Positions 11,175-20,799 of a stretch of DNA of 64,000 nt are shown one piece after another. The position numbers were made by a program, and so were the translations under genes. The notes beneath the pieces are model-generated. The model did no database searches, had not been told where the DNA came from, and saw nothing but the letters and a program-made list of their open reading frames with translations. Source of the stretch: Ottelia alismoides. Taxonomy: Eukaryota > Streptophyta > Magnoliopsida > Alismatales > Hydrocharitaceae. Numbering within the stretch: the first letter of the stretch is position 1; the number at the start of each line of letters is the position of its first letter. The DNA lies in contig JAZKJV010003365.1 of the NCBI GenBank assembly GCA_037367405.1, positions 62,001 to 126,000 on the forward strand, given 5' to 3'.

Positions 11175-11738
11175 GATAAAATAGCCAAATAACGGAATTC
11201 AACTAGGGAGTAGATCGATCTAAACGAGTATACAAAATCATATGAAGGATTGCTTGTACATGTAGACTCATACAACCATCCTTGCTAATCCTCGCCGCTC
11301 GCTAGGGCGAGAAAACATGACTTAAAATCTGAAATCACGCTCTCAGGTAGAAACTAGATCACAGAACTATTCGTCGATATGCTTGGAGGCGTAAGTAAGG
11401 GTCGATGTCGATCTTTGGGGATCAAGGTCGCCGTCCCGGGGGGGGGGGGGGGGGCAGGGCGCAGGGGCCTGGGCACAGGGGGTCGAAGTTGTGGCTCAGG
11501 GGGCTAGGGTAGAGGGCATAGGGGCCCGGGCGTGGGGCGACCTGGGCAGAGGGCGCATGCGACCTGGGTGCGGGGTCCTTGGGGCGACCTGGGTGCAAGG
11601 CCGGTGGCACGCGATGCATGCGGGGGAATGCCGGTGGCGCACGTGGGGAAACGTCAGTGTCCGAGAGTGCGCCGTGGTAGGCGATTAAGGTAGGTTTGGG
11701 TTTAGGGTTGGATACGAGAACTCTAGTCTAGGACCGTC
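11175..11738 (-). other. copia-1 leader with G-rich segment
   Basis: The untranslated leader lies between primer site and gag. On the plus strand 11430-11640 is very G-rich and contains an uninterrupted run of 17 G at 11438-11454 (C-run on the element strand). Open frames here are low-complexity and not counted as genes. The copia-4 leader at 56640-57250 has a similar G-rich bias. Confidence 0.7.
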
Positions 11739-11750
11739 GCTCTGATACCA
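11739..11750 (-). other. copia-1 primer-binding site
   Basis: The plus strand reads GCTCTGATACCA. On the element strand this is TGGTATCAGAGC, complementary to the 3' end of initiator tRNA-Met, directly abutting the LTR. This fixes the element's orientation and its 5' end. Confidence 0.92.
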
Positions 11751-11892
11751 TGTTAAAGGGAAACAATGGGATGCTTTATTAGAGCCCCAAGTGCTCTCTT
11801 CTATAGGAGAAGAACATATTGGGTAAATTACATAAAGATGAACAAAGAAATAAAAAAATGTAACAATACTAGATATAGTTAATATCTCAACA
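11751..11892 (-). repeat. copia-1 LTR, upstream (5') copy
   Basis: 142 bp from TGTTAAAGGG to CTCAACA. It differs from the partner LTR at about 23 positions by hand alignment. Confidence 0.88.
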
Positions 11893-12128
11893 GGGGCGGG
11901 GGCTGAAATGGGGCGGCAAAAGGTGGGAAAATCGAGAAGGAGGAGGAGGTGTGGGCAGAGGAGGAAGGTGGTTGGCAAGGGAGGAGGCTGGAGGAGGAAG
12001 GACATGGGGTAGGGGTGGTCGATGGAGGAAGGGGGAGGGGGCTGGAGGAGGAAGGAGGAGAGGGATGGAGAAAGGGGGAGGCGATGGTTGGTGGAGGAAG
12101 GTGGTTGATGAATCTTCATTCATCACTC
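11893..12128. other. G/A-rich low-complexity segment
   Basis: Dense GGAGGA/GGGGGA repeats starting exactly at the copia-1 LTR end. Open frames on both strands are compositional artefacts (proline- or glycine/glutamate-rich). No gene is recognised. Confidence 0.6.
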
Positions 12129-12859
12129 TTTATTCTTTTATTTTAAACCTTTGCAAAACACCATGTATATGTTTGTAAATATAATAAGTTGTCAAATAGC
12201 ATTGTGTAAATATTAATATTTAGCATGTTTTTGTGCAAAAATAAAAGAATAAAGAAATAAAAAAAAGAGGGAAATATTTAGAATAAATATTGAGTGACCT
12301 GAACCCAAGGGAGGGCTCAATGTGGGTCTGACCGCAAAATAAAATAAGTAGAGAGAGATAGGGTGACTCAGCCGTGTACAAATACCCCTCTTAGTGTAAA
12401 TATTTTATTTTCTAAAAATAAAAATATTTATGTGTTCCCCATATTTTGTATATATTTGTGAAAATAAAATATAAATGGGAAAAATAAAAGAAAATAAAAA
12501 AAAATAATTTCTCTCTCTCCTCAGTGTACATATACCATGTATATAAAATAAAAGATATATTTATTTAACCCTTTGTACATAATTAATAAAAATAAAATAA
12601 AATCTTTTTATATTCCAAATTATATGATGTAAATAAATAAAATATAAAATTGGGATAATTATACATAAATAAAATAATTAAAAATAAAAAATACATAGGT
12701 ATTTATACCTATATATAACAATATACATTGTATATACATAATTTATTTTTCAAAAAAACAAATAACAATCACAAAAAATGCTTTGTAAATAAATAAACAT
12801 TTTCTATTTTGTAAATATTTTTAAATAAAGTCGTTTTCTATTTTATTTTGATTTTTCAA
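12129..12859. other. AT-rich stretch, unclassified
   Basis: Very AT-rich with many AAATAAA and AAAATAA words and a poly-A-like texture. No coding signal. It could be LTR or UTR of an unidentified element shared with 14.1-15.5 kb, but no ends are visible. Confidence 0.35.
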
Positions 12860-14090
12860 ATCATTTTCCAATGGATTTTTCCTATTGGTCCACGGGGGAT
12901 GTTGACCCCCGGTCAACTCTCCCCCAGGACCACCTCTTCGCGGATCCACGTCGCAGACTCGACTTCGCCGACTTTTCCCGACGTGACCCGCCTCCCATCT
13001 ACCCAAACCTCGGGCTCCGATTAAAGCTCCTACATCCATGATCCACGCCTGACCTCCCTTATAGGGGTCCGTGCACCGATTTGCTCACCCGACTCCCGTC
13101 TTCCCAGACCCCTACCAGTATAAGACCTCGCCTCCGTCTGCATTTTCACGCATCTTTGGCCATCCCCTTCGGTTCCCAGGACCTCCCTTCCTCCTCCTTG
13201 AGTGACATCAAGCGGGAGGGGACGATTGCAGAGAGGACCAAGGCTGGTAGCCTCAGATCCGGTGGTCATCGTCGCCGTGCTCCGCCCATCGGCGAGCTCG
13301 AGCCTCTGAGGAGTCGCTCCATTGAGGCAAGGATCCCAGGAGGACAGAACCTCCAGCATAGAGGTTTGCACCCATCATGTAGCCTCGACATCCCTTAGAT
13401 TAGCTTTAATCTTGATTCTTAGATTTTGCACCTCCGGCCTCCGCCGGCCAATCCACTCCGCTCCGACCATCCTTTCGATCATCCGACTGTCGCATCACCT
13501 TCCCGAGACCTCTCCGCATCTTCTACGCCCCTCCGATCATCTTGGTTCGCCACAGAACCAAGACTTAGGTCTCCTCTGCCGTCCCCTCACCGGAGACCAC
13601 CGCTCCGCCTCATCCAATCACCCCTTCGCCTGCTAATGGGTCGAGGTAGTTTGCCCTCGACCCCTCTTGCTTCCTGTGCAGGTATCAAGGCTTGAGAGCC
13701 TCATCTGGAGGCTCATCCACTCAGGACAGGAGCTTCAGGTGCTCGACGTCGCCGGGGATCCTCCAGGTCCTCCCAGCCTCATCGGAGTACACCATGAGCT
13801 GCGGACGACCTCAAGTTTCCATTCCCACATCTCAGCAGCGGCAGAGGACCTCCTGATCGCGTGTATTAGACCGGCAAAACTCGCCGGTGATTTGTTCTTC
13901 GAGGGTCCTCCAACACCGTTCGATCGAACCCCGCGCTCCAGATTAGAACTCCACCATTCATCTGCATGGGGCTTTCGACCATTGATCCATCTGAGGATCG
14001 AATCCGAGACGTCCATCACCGAAGAGGCAGCCACCATCCACAGCCGTCAGATCTTACACATGGCCCCCTTCAGCCGTGGATCGTAATAAT
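12860..14090. other. GC-rich island with short unrecognised open frames
   Basis: A sharp switch to GC-rich, C/T-biased DNA flanked on both sides by AT-rich DNA. Open frames of 60-140 codons occur on both strands (for example 13667-14086 plus and 13030-13371 minus). They overlap one another and show no domain. A 'ttcctgtgcag' at about 13672-13682 looks like a splice acceptor. It could be the leader of an LTR element, a captured gene fragment or a decayed host gene. I do not recognise a product. Confidence 0.35.
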
Positions 14091-15975
14091 GGGGTAATAT
14101 CACTTAGGCCCCTCTTATTTTTGTATTTGTAGTGTAGTCATGTAAATATTTTAGACAATTGTTTTTATTTTGGGTCATTTGCATATAAGACCCTATGCTT
14201 GTTTTATTTGCATTCTAGTCCTTATGTATGTGGTGCACGTGCGTGGACACGTGATCTGTGGAACTTTTGCATTGTTTATCCTATAGTTTTGAGATGTTAT
14301 TATTTACATTTTTATAAATAGGAATGACACTTTAGTCCATGTGAGTGCAAATCACGTGTGTGTCTCGTGTATTTCTGGACTTTTTGTAACTTTGGCCCTG
14401 TGGTTTTTACACGTGTTATTCATTGGCCCTGGAATTTATTTTCTTTGCACTTTGGTTCGTGTGTGTTGTACCCTTTTCATTGGTTGAATAAAATATCAAA
14501 TAAACTCCAAATCTTTTGAAATTTGGAAATGTGGCCCCTACCACTGTGTAAAAATTTCACAAAATTTTTAGGACATTATTGTTATTATTTGCTATTTATA
14601 AAAAAATAAAAACCCTTTTTTTTGCTACTATTTGGTTTATAAAATCAATTAAAAATATAAAAACCCCTCCAAAAATTACAAAAAATAGGTATTGCTTCTT
14701 TTAGTGTCTTGTGGCTTCAGTCCCATTTTCATCTTGTTTGGATTTATAAGACCCACAAAAAATATAAAACCCTAAAAACCTTATTAAAATTATTAAAAAT
14801 TCTATAAAATATAAAAAATGCAATTTTGGTTTTTCTAGCTTAGTTTTTATTTCTGTTTTCATGAAAACTGCCTTCAGATTTTTAGAGACTAATTATATAT
14901 TTTTAATTAGCCTTACAAATCAGGTTGTACATTAGTTCCTTATTTCTGCCTTTTTCTATTTTTATAAAATCAACTAAAATTTGTAAAATTCTGAAAAAAA
15001 TACCAAAAAACACTTAAAAATATAAAAAACACAAAAATAATTTTATTTGAATTTTTTGAGTTGTTTTGGAGTGTTTAATAAATTGTTGTTTGTGTGATTT
15101 TTGCCCTCTTTTTATATTTTCTTCATAATTAAAAAGACAAAAAATTAAAATTTATAAAATCCATCAAAAAATATTTTCTTTATTTTATTTTATTTTTGAC
15201 TACTTCGTAGGCCGATCCGGCCAACCCGTGCTCCTTGAGTTTGACCCTAGTCGCTATTCCAGGTTAAATAAATAGCGAGACCGCTATTCGGATTTTTGAT
15301 TGTTTTATTTCTTTTGGTGGTCTATTTTTCTTGTTGAGTCCGAGCCGCTAGATCCAGGTCGCAACGACCCTTTATTGATTTTACCCTTACCCGGATTTTG
15401 TGACATTTTTTCGCTCATCAGTGGTCGGCGGAGGAAGGGGGACGGGTGGGGTATTTTTCCCTTTTCTTTTTTTGTTTTTGATTTTTCTTTTTTGCTTTTG
15501 ATTTAAATCAACCATTGGATTAGGGTAGGTTAGATTAACTCATTGGTCTACTTGAGTTAATGTACTATCCTAATTGAGGGTTATGGGTGAGGACGAAGCA
15601 CTTATTCGAGGTTTTAGATGTAATTATGAATTATCAAGGTTTTTAGGTGTAATTACGAAACTACTAGGGTCATGTGTATGCATATCCTATAAGAAAGCTC
15701 GGGATTTAGTATTCATATTTTAGTTAAAGAAATATTATTGAGGTCGTGTCTGGGTGCAGGATAACATCCGTTTATCTCACGTCAAATGGACTTTATCATA
15801 TGACAAGCTATTACAAGGTAGCTGGATAATAAATCACAACGTGAGTACAACATTTATTATGTCTTTAATTGTTTGTAGTATTTACCCAATCCTTATCATC
15901 CAACCCAACACAAAATGAGGAATAAACCTTACTTATTGGGAAGCGAATTGATCTCGTCACTAAACAAATATTGGT
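14091..15975. other. AT-rich repeat-like stretch, unclassified
   Basis: Contains reiterated phrases of the kind 'aaaatataaaaacccc' and 'ggccctgtggtttttacacgtg', typical of plant LTR noncoding DNA. No TE domain and no supported gene are present. The 68-codon frame at 15300-15506 has no features beyond hydrophobicity. Confidence 0.35.
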
Positions 15976-16344
15976 TATTAGGAATATGGATCGGATGCAG
16001 ATGTGAATGTGTAATCAACTGCCAAAACCGAAGCATGTGCAGAATAAGATCATTTATGTGAGTCGATCACCTCTTGTGACCAACCGATAAGAAATATTAC
16101 TAAAAGAAGAATGGGTATAACTCTATGTTCACTCGCTCTCTCCCTCTTCTCTCTTTCTCCATCTCTCTGTTTGTCATGGTCCTTTTCGATGTTGTGGAAG
16201 TAATGCCCCCACCCTACACACACATGTACAAACTCATGGACTTATTCTCGTAAGGACTCCGCATCGAATATAACTTTAATTGTCAACAAGATTATGCATC
16301 ACATCTCTTCGGGATCCTAATCCTAATGGCTCGTAATCCTAACG
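15976..16344 (-). repeat. TRIM-like element, 3' LTR
   Basis: Left direct repeat (369 bp); start reads TATTAGGAATAT in place of TGTTGGGGATAT. Ends are inferred from the pairing with 17071-17407. Confidence 0.55.
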
Positions 16345-16583
16345 GTCTCCCCTCGTGAGTTGAATTCCTTCACCATATCTACATTGCACTGGTTTGTCCT
16401 TGCCAACTGTAGGTCTCTCTTGCAAGCCCTCACCATTTCTAGGCGTGGCACACATTGTTTGGATGATCTCGATGCGCCTCCTTGTACGATCTCCTGCTAG
16501 CCACCTTTAGAATAATCCTTTGACGAAGCTCACCAATTTCTCCATGTGATCATTATTGCACGACATCAATGCATTGTCTCTAC

Positions 16584-16726
16584 GGGCCTGTTTGGTTGCA
16601 GGGTTGGGCAGGGTTGGGTTGGGCTGGGCTGGGCTGGGTGAATAGTAATCTGTGAGGAGGAAGTAACCTTGTGAATAGTAACCAGGGTTGGGCCAACCCT
16701 GCCCAACCCTGCAACCAAACAGGCCC
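16584..16726. mobile_element. MITE with 34-bp perfect terminal inverted repeats
   Basis: 143 bp starting GGGCCTGTTTGGTTGCAGGG and ending with its exact inverse. By eye the two ends are identical over 34 bp. The core contains two copies of 'gtgaatagtaa'. Flanking trinucleotides are TAC and TAT, close to the 3-bp target duplication of Tourist/PIF-Harbinger MITEs, whose ends often start GGGCCTGTTTGG or similar. It is inserted in the internal region of the TRIM-like element. The perfect ends suggest it is young. Confidence 0.85.
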
Positions 16727-17070
16727 TATGTGTCGCATCCAATGTTGGATGCCCTCGTCGTGCCTACTTGCAGGATCCCTTGCTATCTGCCGCTAACAAA
16801 ATCGGTTTTTCCAAGCGTCAACCATAGCATGGCTTTTGAGGACTACACATCTATTATATTGCATACTCCCGTAATGTTGAAACCATTTTCGACCCATTGT
16901 ATCATATCCTCTCGACGACATCAACATGGCTCTTATCTGTTGCATCATGTCTGCTTGACAATGTTAGACATCGCTCTGACTGATTGCGTCATGTCCTCTC
17001 GATGACAAAAAACTTGACTATGATAACACTTGATGGAAAGCGAATATTCATCCCCTGCTCTGGTACCGGT

Positions 17071-17407
17071 TGTTGGGGATATAGACCAAATGCATATGCA
17101 CATGCGCAATCAACCACCAATGTAGAAGGACGTGAAGAATAAAACTATGATATGATGGTTGTCAATAACCTCTCATGACCATAAGAGAAAAAATGGGCAC
17201 TAAAAAGTACAAGAACAACTCTCTTTATTCCCCCTCACTCTCCCTCCCTCTCGCCGAGGAGTGCATGATTGCAGTCCTTTTGTGGTGTGAAGGCAATGCC
17301 CCCATCTCCTCTGGATATATCTCAAAATCCATTTTTCCTAGTCAAATAATGATTCTACATTGAATACAACTCAAATATAATTTGGATTGGTATTCCTAAT
17401 CCTAACG
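17071..17407 (-). repeat. TRIM-like element, 5' LTR
   Basis: Right direct repeat (337 bp) from TGTTGGGGAT to CCTAACG, adjacent on its left to the primer-site-like GCTCTGGTACCG. Confidence 0.58.
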
Positions 17408-17563
17408 AGTATCCCGAATTGCATTTTATTTTCAATCTATCATCAATGCTCTTTGATTTAGGAAAGATTGCTACCTGATATCCAAGTCAGAGATCCCGTC
17501 GGCACATAATTTTATCTAAATTCAGGAACTTTTTCGGCAAACATATTTGTGCAAAAGCCCTCC

Positions 17564-17797
17564 ACACAATAACATTCGTAGAATATGCCTGTATTTATAC
17601 GGTGTCAAGTGTTCAGATGAGCCTCGGAGGTAAATATAATGTTCTCTGTTGGGAATGCAAATTGACGGATACAAATATATACACAATAGCATTCGTAGAA
17701 TATGCATGTATTTATATGATGTCAAGTGTTTAGGTGGGCCTCGAATGTAAATATAATGTTCTGTGTTAGGAATGCAAACTGACGGATACAAATATAT
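17564..17797. repeat. 117-bp tandem duplication
   Basis: Two head-to-tail units, 17564-17680 and 17681-17797, each start ACACAATA and end ACAAATATAT. They have the same length and about 88% identity by eye. Because 117 is a multiple of three, the minus strand stays open through both (HYIYIRGPPKHLTSYKY then HYIYLRGSSEHLTPYKY). No known domain is seen, so I regard the frame as incidental. Confidence 0.88.
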
Positions 17798-17898
17798 ACA
17801 GATATAGCTCTATTATCGCAAATATATATTGCGGATATAAAAAGTGCAAATTATATTCTTAAATTTAAACACGAAAATAGAAAGTCTCCTAACACTTA

Positions 17899-18274
17899 GG
17901 TCATATTTGGATTGAGGGTTAACCCGTCTTTTGTGGGGTTTACCCCCCAAACCCACCCATTCTTTCACTTGTGGGGCTCACTATTCTTCTGTTTTTTAAT
18001 AGATTATATAAATCATTTCTCTTTCATCTATTCCATCAAAAAATAATATATTATATCATCATATCATCTAAAAATTATAAACTACTCAACTTCTACTTAT
18101 AATTCCAAACTTCAATACAATTACATCACAATGACTACTCACTTTTCCAAACTCCAATATAATCACATCACAACAAACCCACTCAACACAAAACCCTCTA
18201 TCCAAACATCAAAACACAAAAACAAGTTACCCTCCCCCAGTTTACCTCGAGGTAACCCGACAACCAAACGCACC
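17899..18274. mobile_element. MITE, second family, about 376 bp
   Basis: The left end GGTCATATTTGGATTGAGGG and the inverse of the right end (GGTGCGTTTGGTTGTCGGGT) are imperfect inverted repeats of about 28 bp. The interior is AT-rich and non-coding. Flanks TTA and TTC are compatible with a decayed 3-bp target duplication of PIF/Harbinger type. Confidence 0.65.
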
Positions 18275-18455
18275 TTCAGCATTCGGATGAAACGAATAGT
18301 TGATTAAAACAAAATCTCATTATATGTAAATGCAAAAAGAAAATTAAAATAATGTGCTAAATTAAACCGTTTATACAACCAATAATCACACATTAAACAC
18401 ACACATATCCTTGCAATTGAAAATGATTTTAAAATATATTACGGGCAGATTTGTA

Positions 18456-18485
18456 ACACACACACACACATATATATATATATAT
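18456..18485. repeat. (CA)n(TA)n microsatellite
   Basis: A compound run of CA then TA dinucleotides ending in TATATATG. Confidence 0.85.
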
Positions 18486-18944
18486 GTTTTATGCAAATAG
18501 TGATACGTGTCTATATAATAGAGACACACATTCATTTTATCCTGGTATCATATCATTACCTGCTGGAAAATATGTACTTATATTGGTATTTGTGACCAAT
18601 GTTTTTGAAATCAAATTGAAGACTGAAATGGAAATCTTATCAAGAAGGTTGAATTTAATTTTGATTTGCGCACTCTTCATAGTTACTGTTTTAATATAAA
18701 TTCAATCTTTAATTGTAGTTGAATGTTTCGATTTTGATTGAACCGAGTTTAACGGGACTGCAAATAATCGATTTGAGTGGAGGTTGAACTGAAATTTCTT
18801 CAATTTGATTCGAACAGTCAACTCAATTTACTGAATTGATCCATGTTCGATTTACTTATCAAACCGGTCCAACCAATCAATTCCGTTTAAATAACAATGT
18901 TTATAACTTCGAACAAATTTTAAAAAAAAACTATAGTTTGGACC

Positions 18945-20132
18945 TAGGACCGCAAATGAATGCAGTTACATTCGTATTCGTTCATATTTATGTTCATTTT
19001 TAAGATGACATGGTTTTTGTTTTTTTAAACATGAGAATACGAATACGAATACGAATATCCTAAACAAAATTTTTGTGGTTACGAATCCGAATCCGAATCC
19101 GAATACGAATATCCTAAACAAAATTTTTGTGGTTACGAATCTTTAGTTAACGAATACGAATACAGATGCAAAAATGAATACAAATACGAATACAAATATT
19201 TGTATTATATTTAATAATTTTTTATCTTAAAGCCTAAACACAAAGAATCAAAATACCCCCCCTTCATCCACCCACACTAGCCCTATCTCCCTTGTCGGTC
19301 CGACCTCCGCCACCCACGCCAGGGCCACCAGCTTGTCGCTTCCTCCTCGCCCTCCCCCTCCAGGCCCACCCTTGCCGGCCCGTCGCTTCCTCCCCGGCAG
19401 GGCCACCGACACACCCCTATTCTTCCCCAAATCCCCCTCCCGTGCAGGCCTGCAGCTAGCCGCATCCCATGACCTCTGCCTCCCACGCTACCATTCGTCT
19501 CCCTTGACCTCCGCTTCCCATGCCGCCATCTTCCTTCCTCGACATCCGCCTCCCCTAGCCGTCCTCTGCCTCATCGGTCGTCCTCTACCTCGACGTGACC
19601 TTTTCCTCCTCAAGCCGCCTCCCCCTGACCTCTACCGCCACACTGCCCTTTGCATGCCCTTGACATCTGCCTCCCCTCGCCGTCCTCTGCCTCCCATGCT
19701 GGTGATGCCCTCCACCTCTCTCGCAGCCCTTGTTCAACCTCCACTCAACCTCCGTTCATCGACTGCTATTTAGGAGATCCATCATTCATCACGGTTAGTT
19801 TTTTCTACGGTTGTTGTTTTCATTCTAAATTCTATGCGAGGTTTTCCTTTGACCGGTGCATTTTAAATTCTCTGTTGCAGCTAACTTCACTCCGCTGAAG
19901 CCACAGTCTCCCTCTCAACACAACCATAGTTAATCTGGTATAACATGTTAACTTTTATAACATCTTAAAAGTTAACCTTCGTCCGTAAAATATTCGCATT
20001 CGTATTTTGAGGATATAAATATTGATTTCTTACATTTGTGTTTTCTATTCATATTCATATTCATAAAATAAGATAGATATAATTATAATATGGCCTAAAT
20101 TCGCATTTGTATCAGTCATTTACATGGATCAT
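18945..20132. mobile_element. Probable non-autonomous hAT-like element with GAATAC subterminal repeats
   Basis: The left end (TAGGACCGCAAATGAATGC) and the inverse of the right end (TGATCCATGTAAATGACTGA) are similar. Inside each end are many copies of GAATAC/GTATTC-type hexamers (19030-19195 and 19990-20060). A segment of about 70 bp is directly repeated near 19060-19130 ('atcctaaacaaaatttttgtgg'). Reiterated subterminal motifs are typical of hAT elements. The centre (19240-19780) is GC- and C-rich, with a proline-rich open frame that is probably compositional. No clear 8-bp target duplication was found, so the call is tentative. The second hAT-like element at 37361-38661 has the same architecture. 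Confidence 0.4.
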
Positions 20133-20561
20133 TATCGGACAATATATGGATATCCTCCAAACATAAAAAGAACGTTCACGTGGAGTGAGTTTCCATTCTT
20201 GATGGCGTGATCCCATGCGAAGCAATCACATCACATCAGACACATCACATGCACTTCAGCAATTCCAGCACGACATAACCGTGTGCTTCCTTTTCGGATT
20301 CGATTTCTGCTATCTGATATATTTATTTACTATTTGGCCACGTTTTTTTAAAAGATCAATCATATAAAAGTTCCCATCATTTCCGCTGGCTTTTCCAAAC
20401 TTTCGTGGAAATCACAATTTAATCCCTAGTTTTTTATTTACATATTAATCAGGTAGCTTCTATCTTTTAAATATACCACTCTCTATTTTTTTGGATAAAT
20501 TACGAAAAAAAAGTCCCAAGTACACGTTGATTCCCAATTAAATATCTAAAAAATGTAAAAT

Positions 20562-20794
20562 TTTTTACCTAGCACACCCTATAAACGTTTTAAAATGCCT
20601 CTACGACCTTTTGCACAACGTAATTACCTCATCGACCTTGTAAATTACTCGAAGAACCCCCATGGGCTTAAAATATATTACCCGGAAGGTTCATGGAGTA
20701 AGAGTTGACGAGTTTACGGGGTCGAGGGGGAATTAGGTTGTTTCAAAGGTCGTAGAGGTGATTGGCAGAGTTTATAGGGTATGCCGAGTAAAAA
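20562..20794. repeat. Foldback (long inverted repeat)
   Basis: The arm 20562-20650 (TTTTTACCTAGCACACCC start) and the inverse of 20708-20794 match at roughly three quarters of positions, with a central spacer of about 57 bp. There is no coding content. The structure resembles foldback or MULE-derived MITEs that begin 'ggataaattac', which occurs just outside at 20500, but the outer ends are not clear. Confidence 0.65.
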
Positions 20795-20799
20795 TCCCA

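Larger units (their letters stand above)
6792..11892 (-). mobile_element. Ty1/copia retrotransposon copia-1, full length but decayed
   Basis: A 5.1-kb element lies on the minus strand. It has two LTRs of about 141 bp (6792-6932 and 11751-11892), which start TGTT and end AACA and are about 84% identical by hand alignment. A tRNA-iMet type primer site and a polypurine tract sit at the expected inner edges. Gene order on the minus strand is gag, protease, integrase, reverse transcriptase, RNase H, as in Ty1/copia. The short LTRs and RT wording (YGVDYHDTFSPVARHSTLR) suggest an Ivana-like lineage, which is tentative. Many stops and frameshifts break the polyprotein. The 5-bp flanks (gagga, ggggc) do not match, so insertion is old or the ends were recombined. 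Copia-2 and copia-3 belong to the same or a close family. Confidence 0.9.
15976..17407 (-). mobile_element. Small non-autonomous LTR element (TRIM-like), minus strand
   Basis: Two related direct repeats, about 15976-16344 and 17071-17407, enclose about 725 bp with no coding domain. Both copies carry in order a TGTTGGGGATATAG-type start, 'caatcaac', 'gaataa', 'acctct.atgacc', a CTCTC-rich tract, 'aatgcccccatc' and 'cctaatcctaacg'. The right copy starts TGTTGGGG and is preceded by GCTCTGGTACCG (17057-17068), which on the minus strand is a near match to the tRNA-Met primer site. The left copy is followed by a C-rich tract (CTCCCCTCGTG), a polypurine tract on the minus strand. So this is a gene-less LTR element. 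The copies are strongly diverged and no target duplication was found. A MITE has jumped into its middle. Confidence 0.65.

Noticed and set aside
6787..11897. Target-site duplication for copia-1
   Set aside because: Five-base flanks gagga and ggggc do not match. The element is real from LTRs, primer site and polypurine tract, but the duplication cannot be claimed.
19333..19773. 146-codon proline-rich open frame, plus strand
   Set aside because: C-rich composition keeps it open; no domain, and it lies inside a probable hAT-like element. Listed only within that element.
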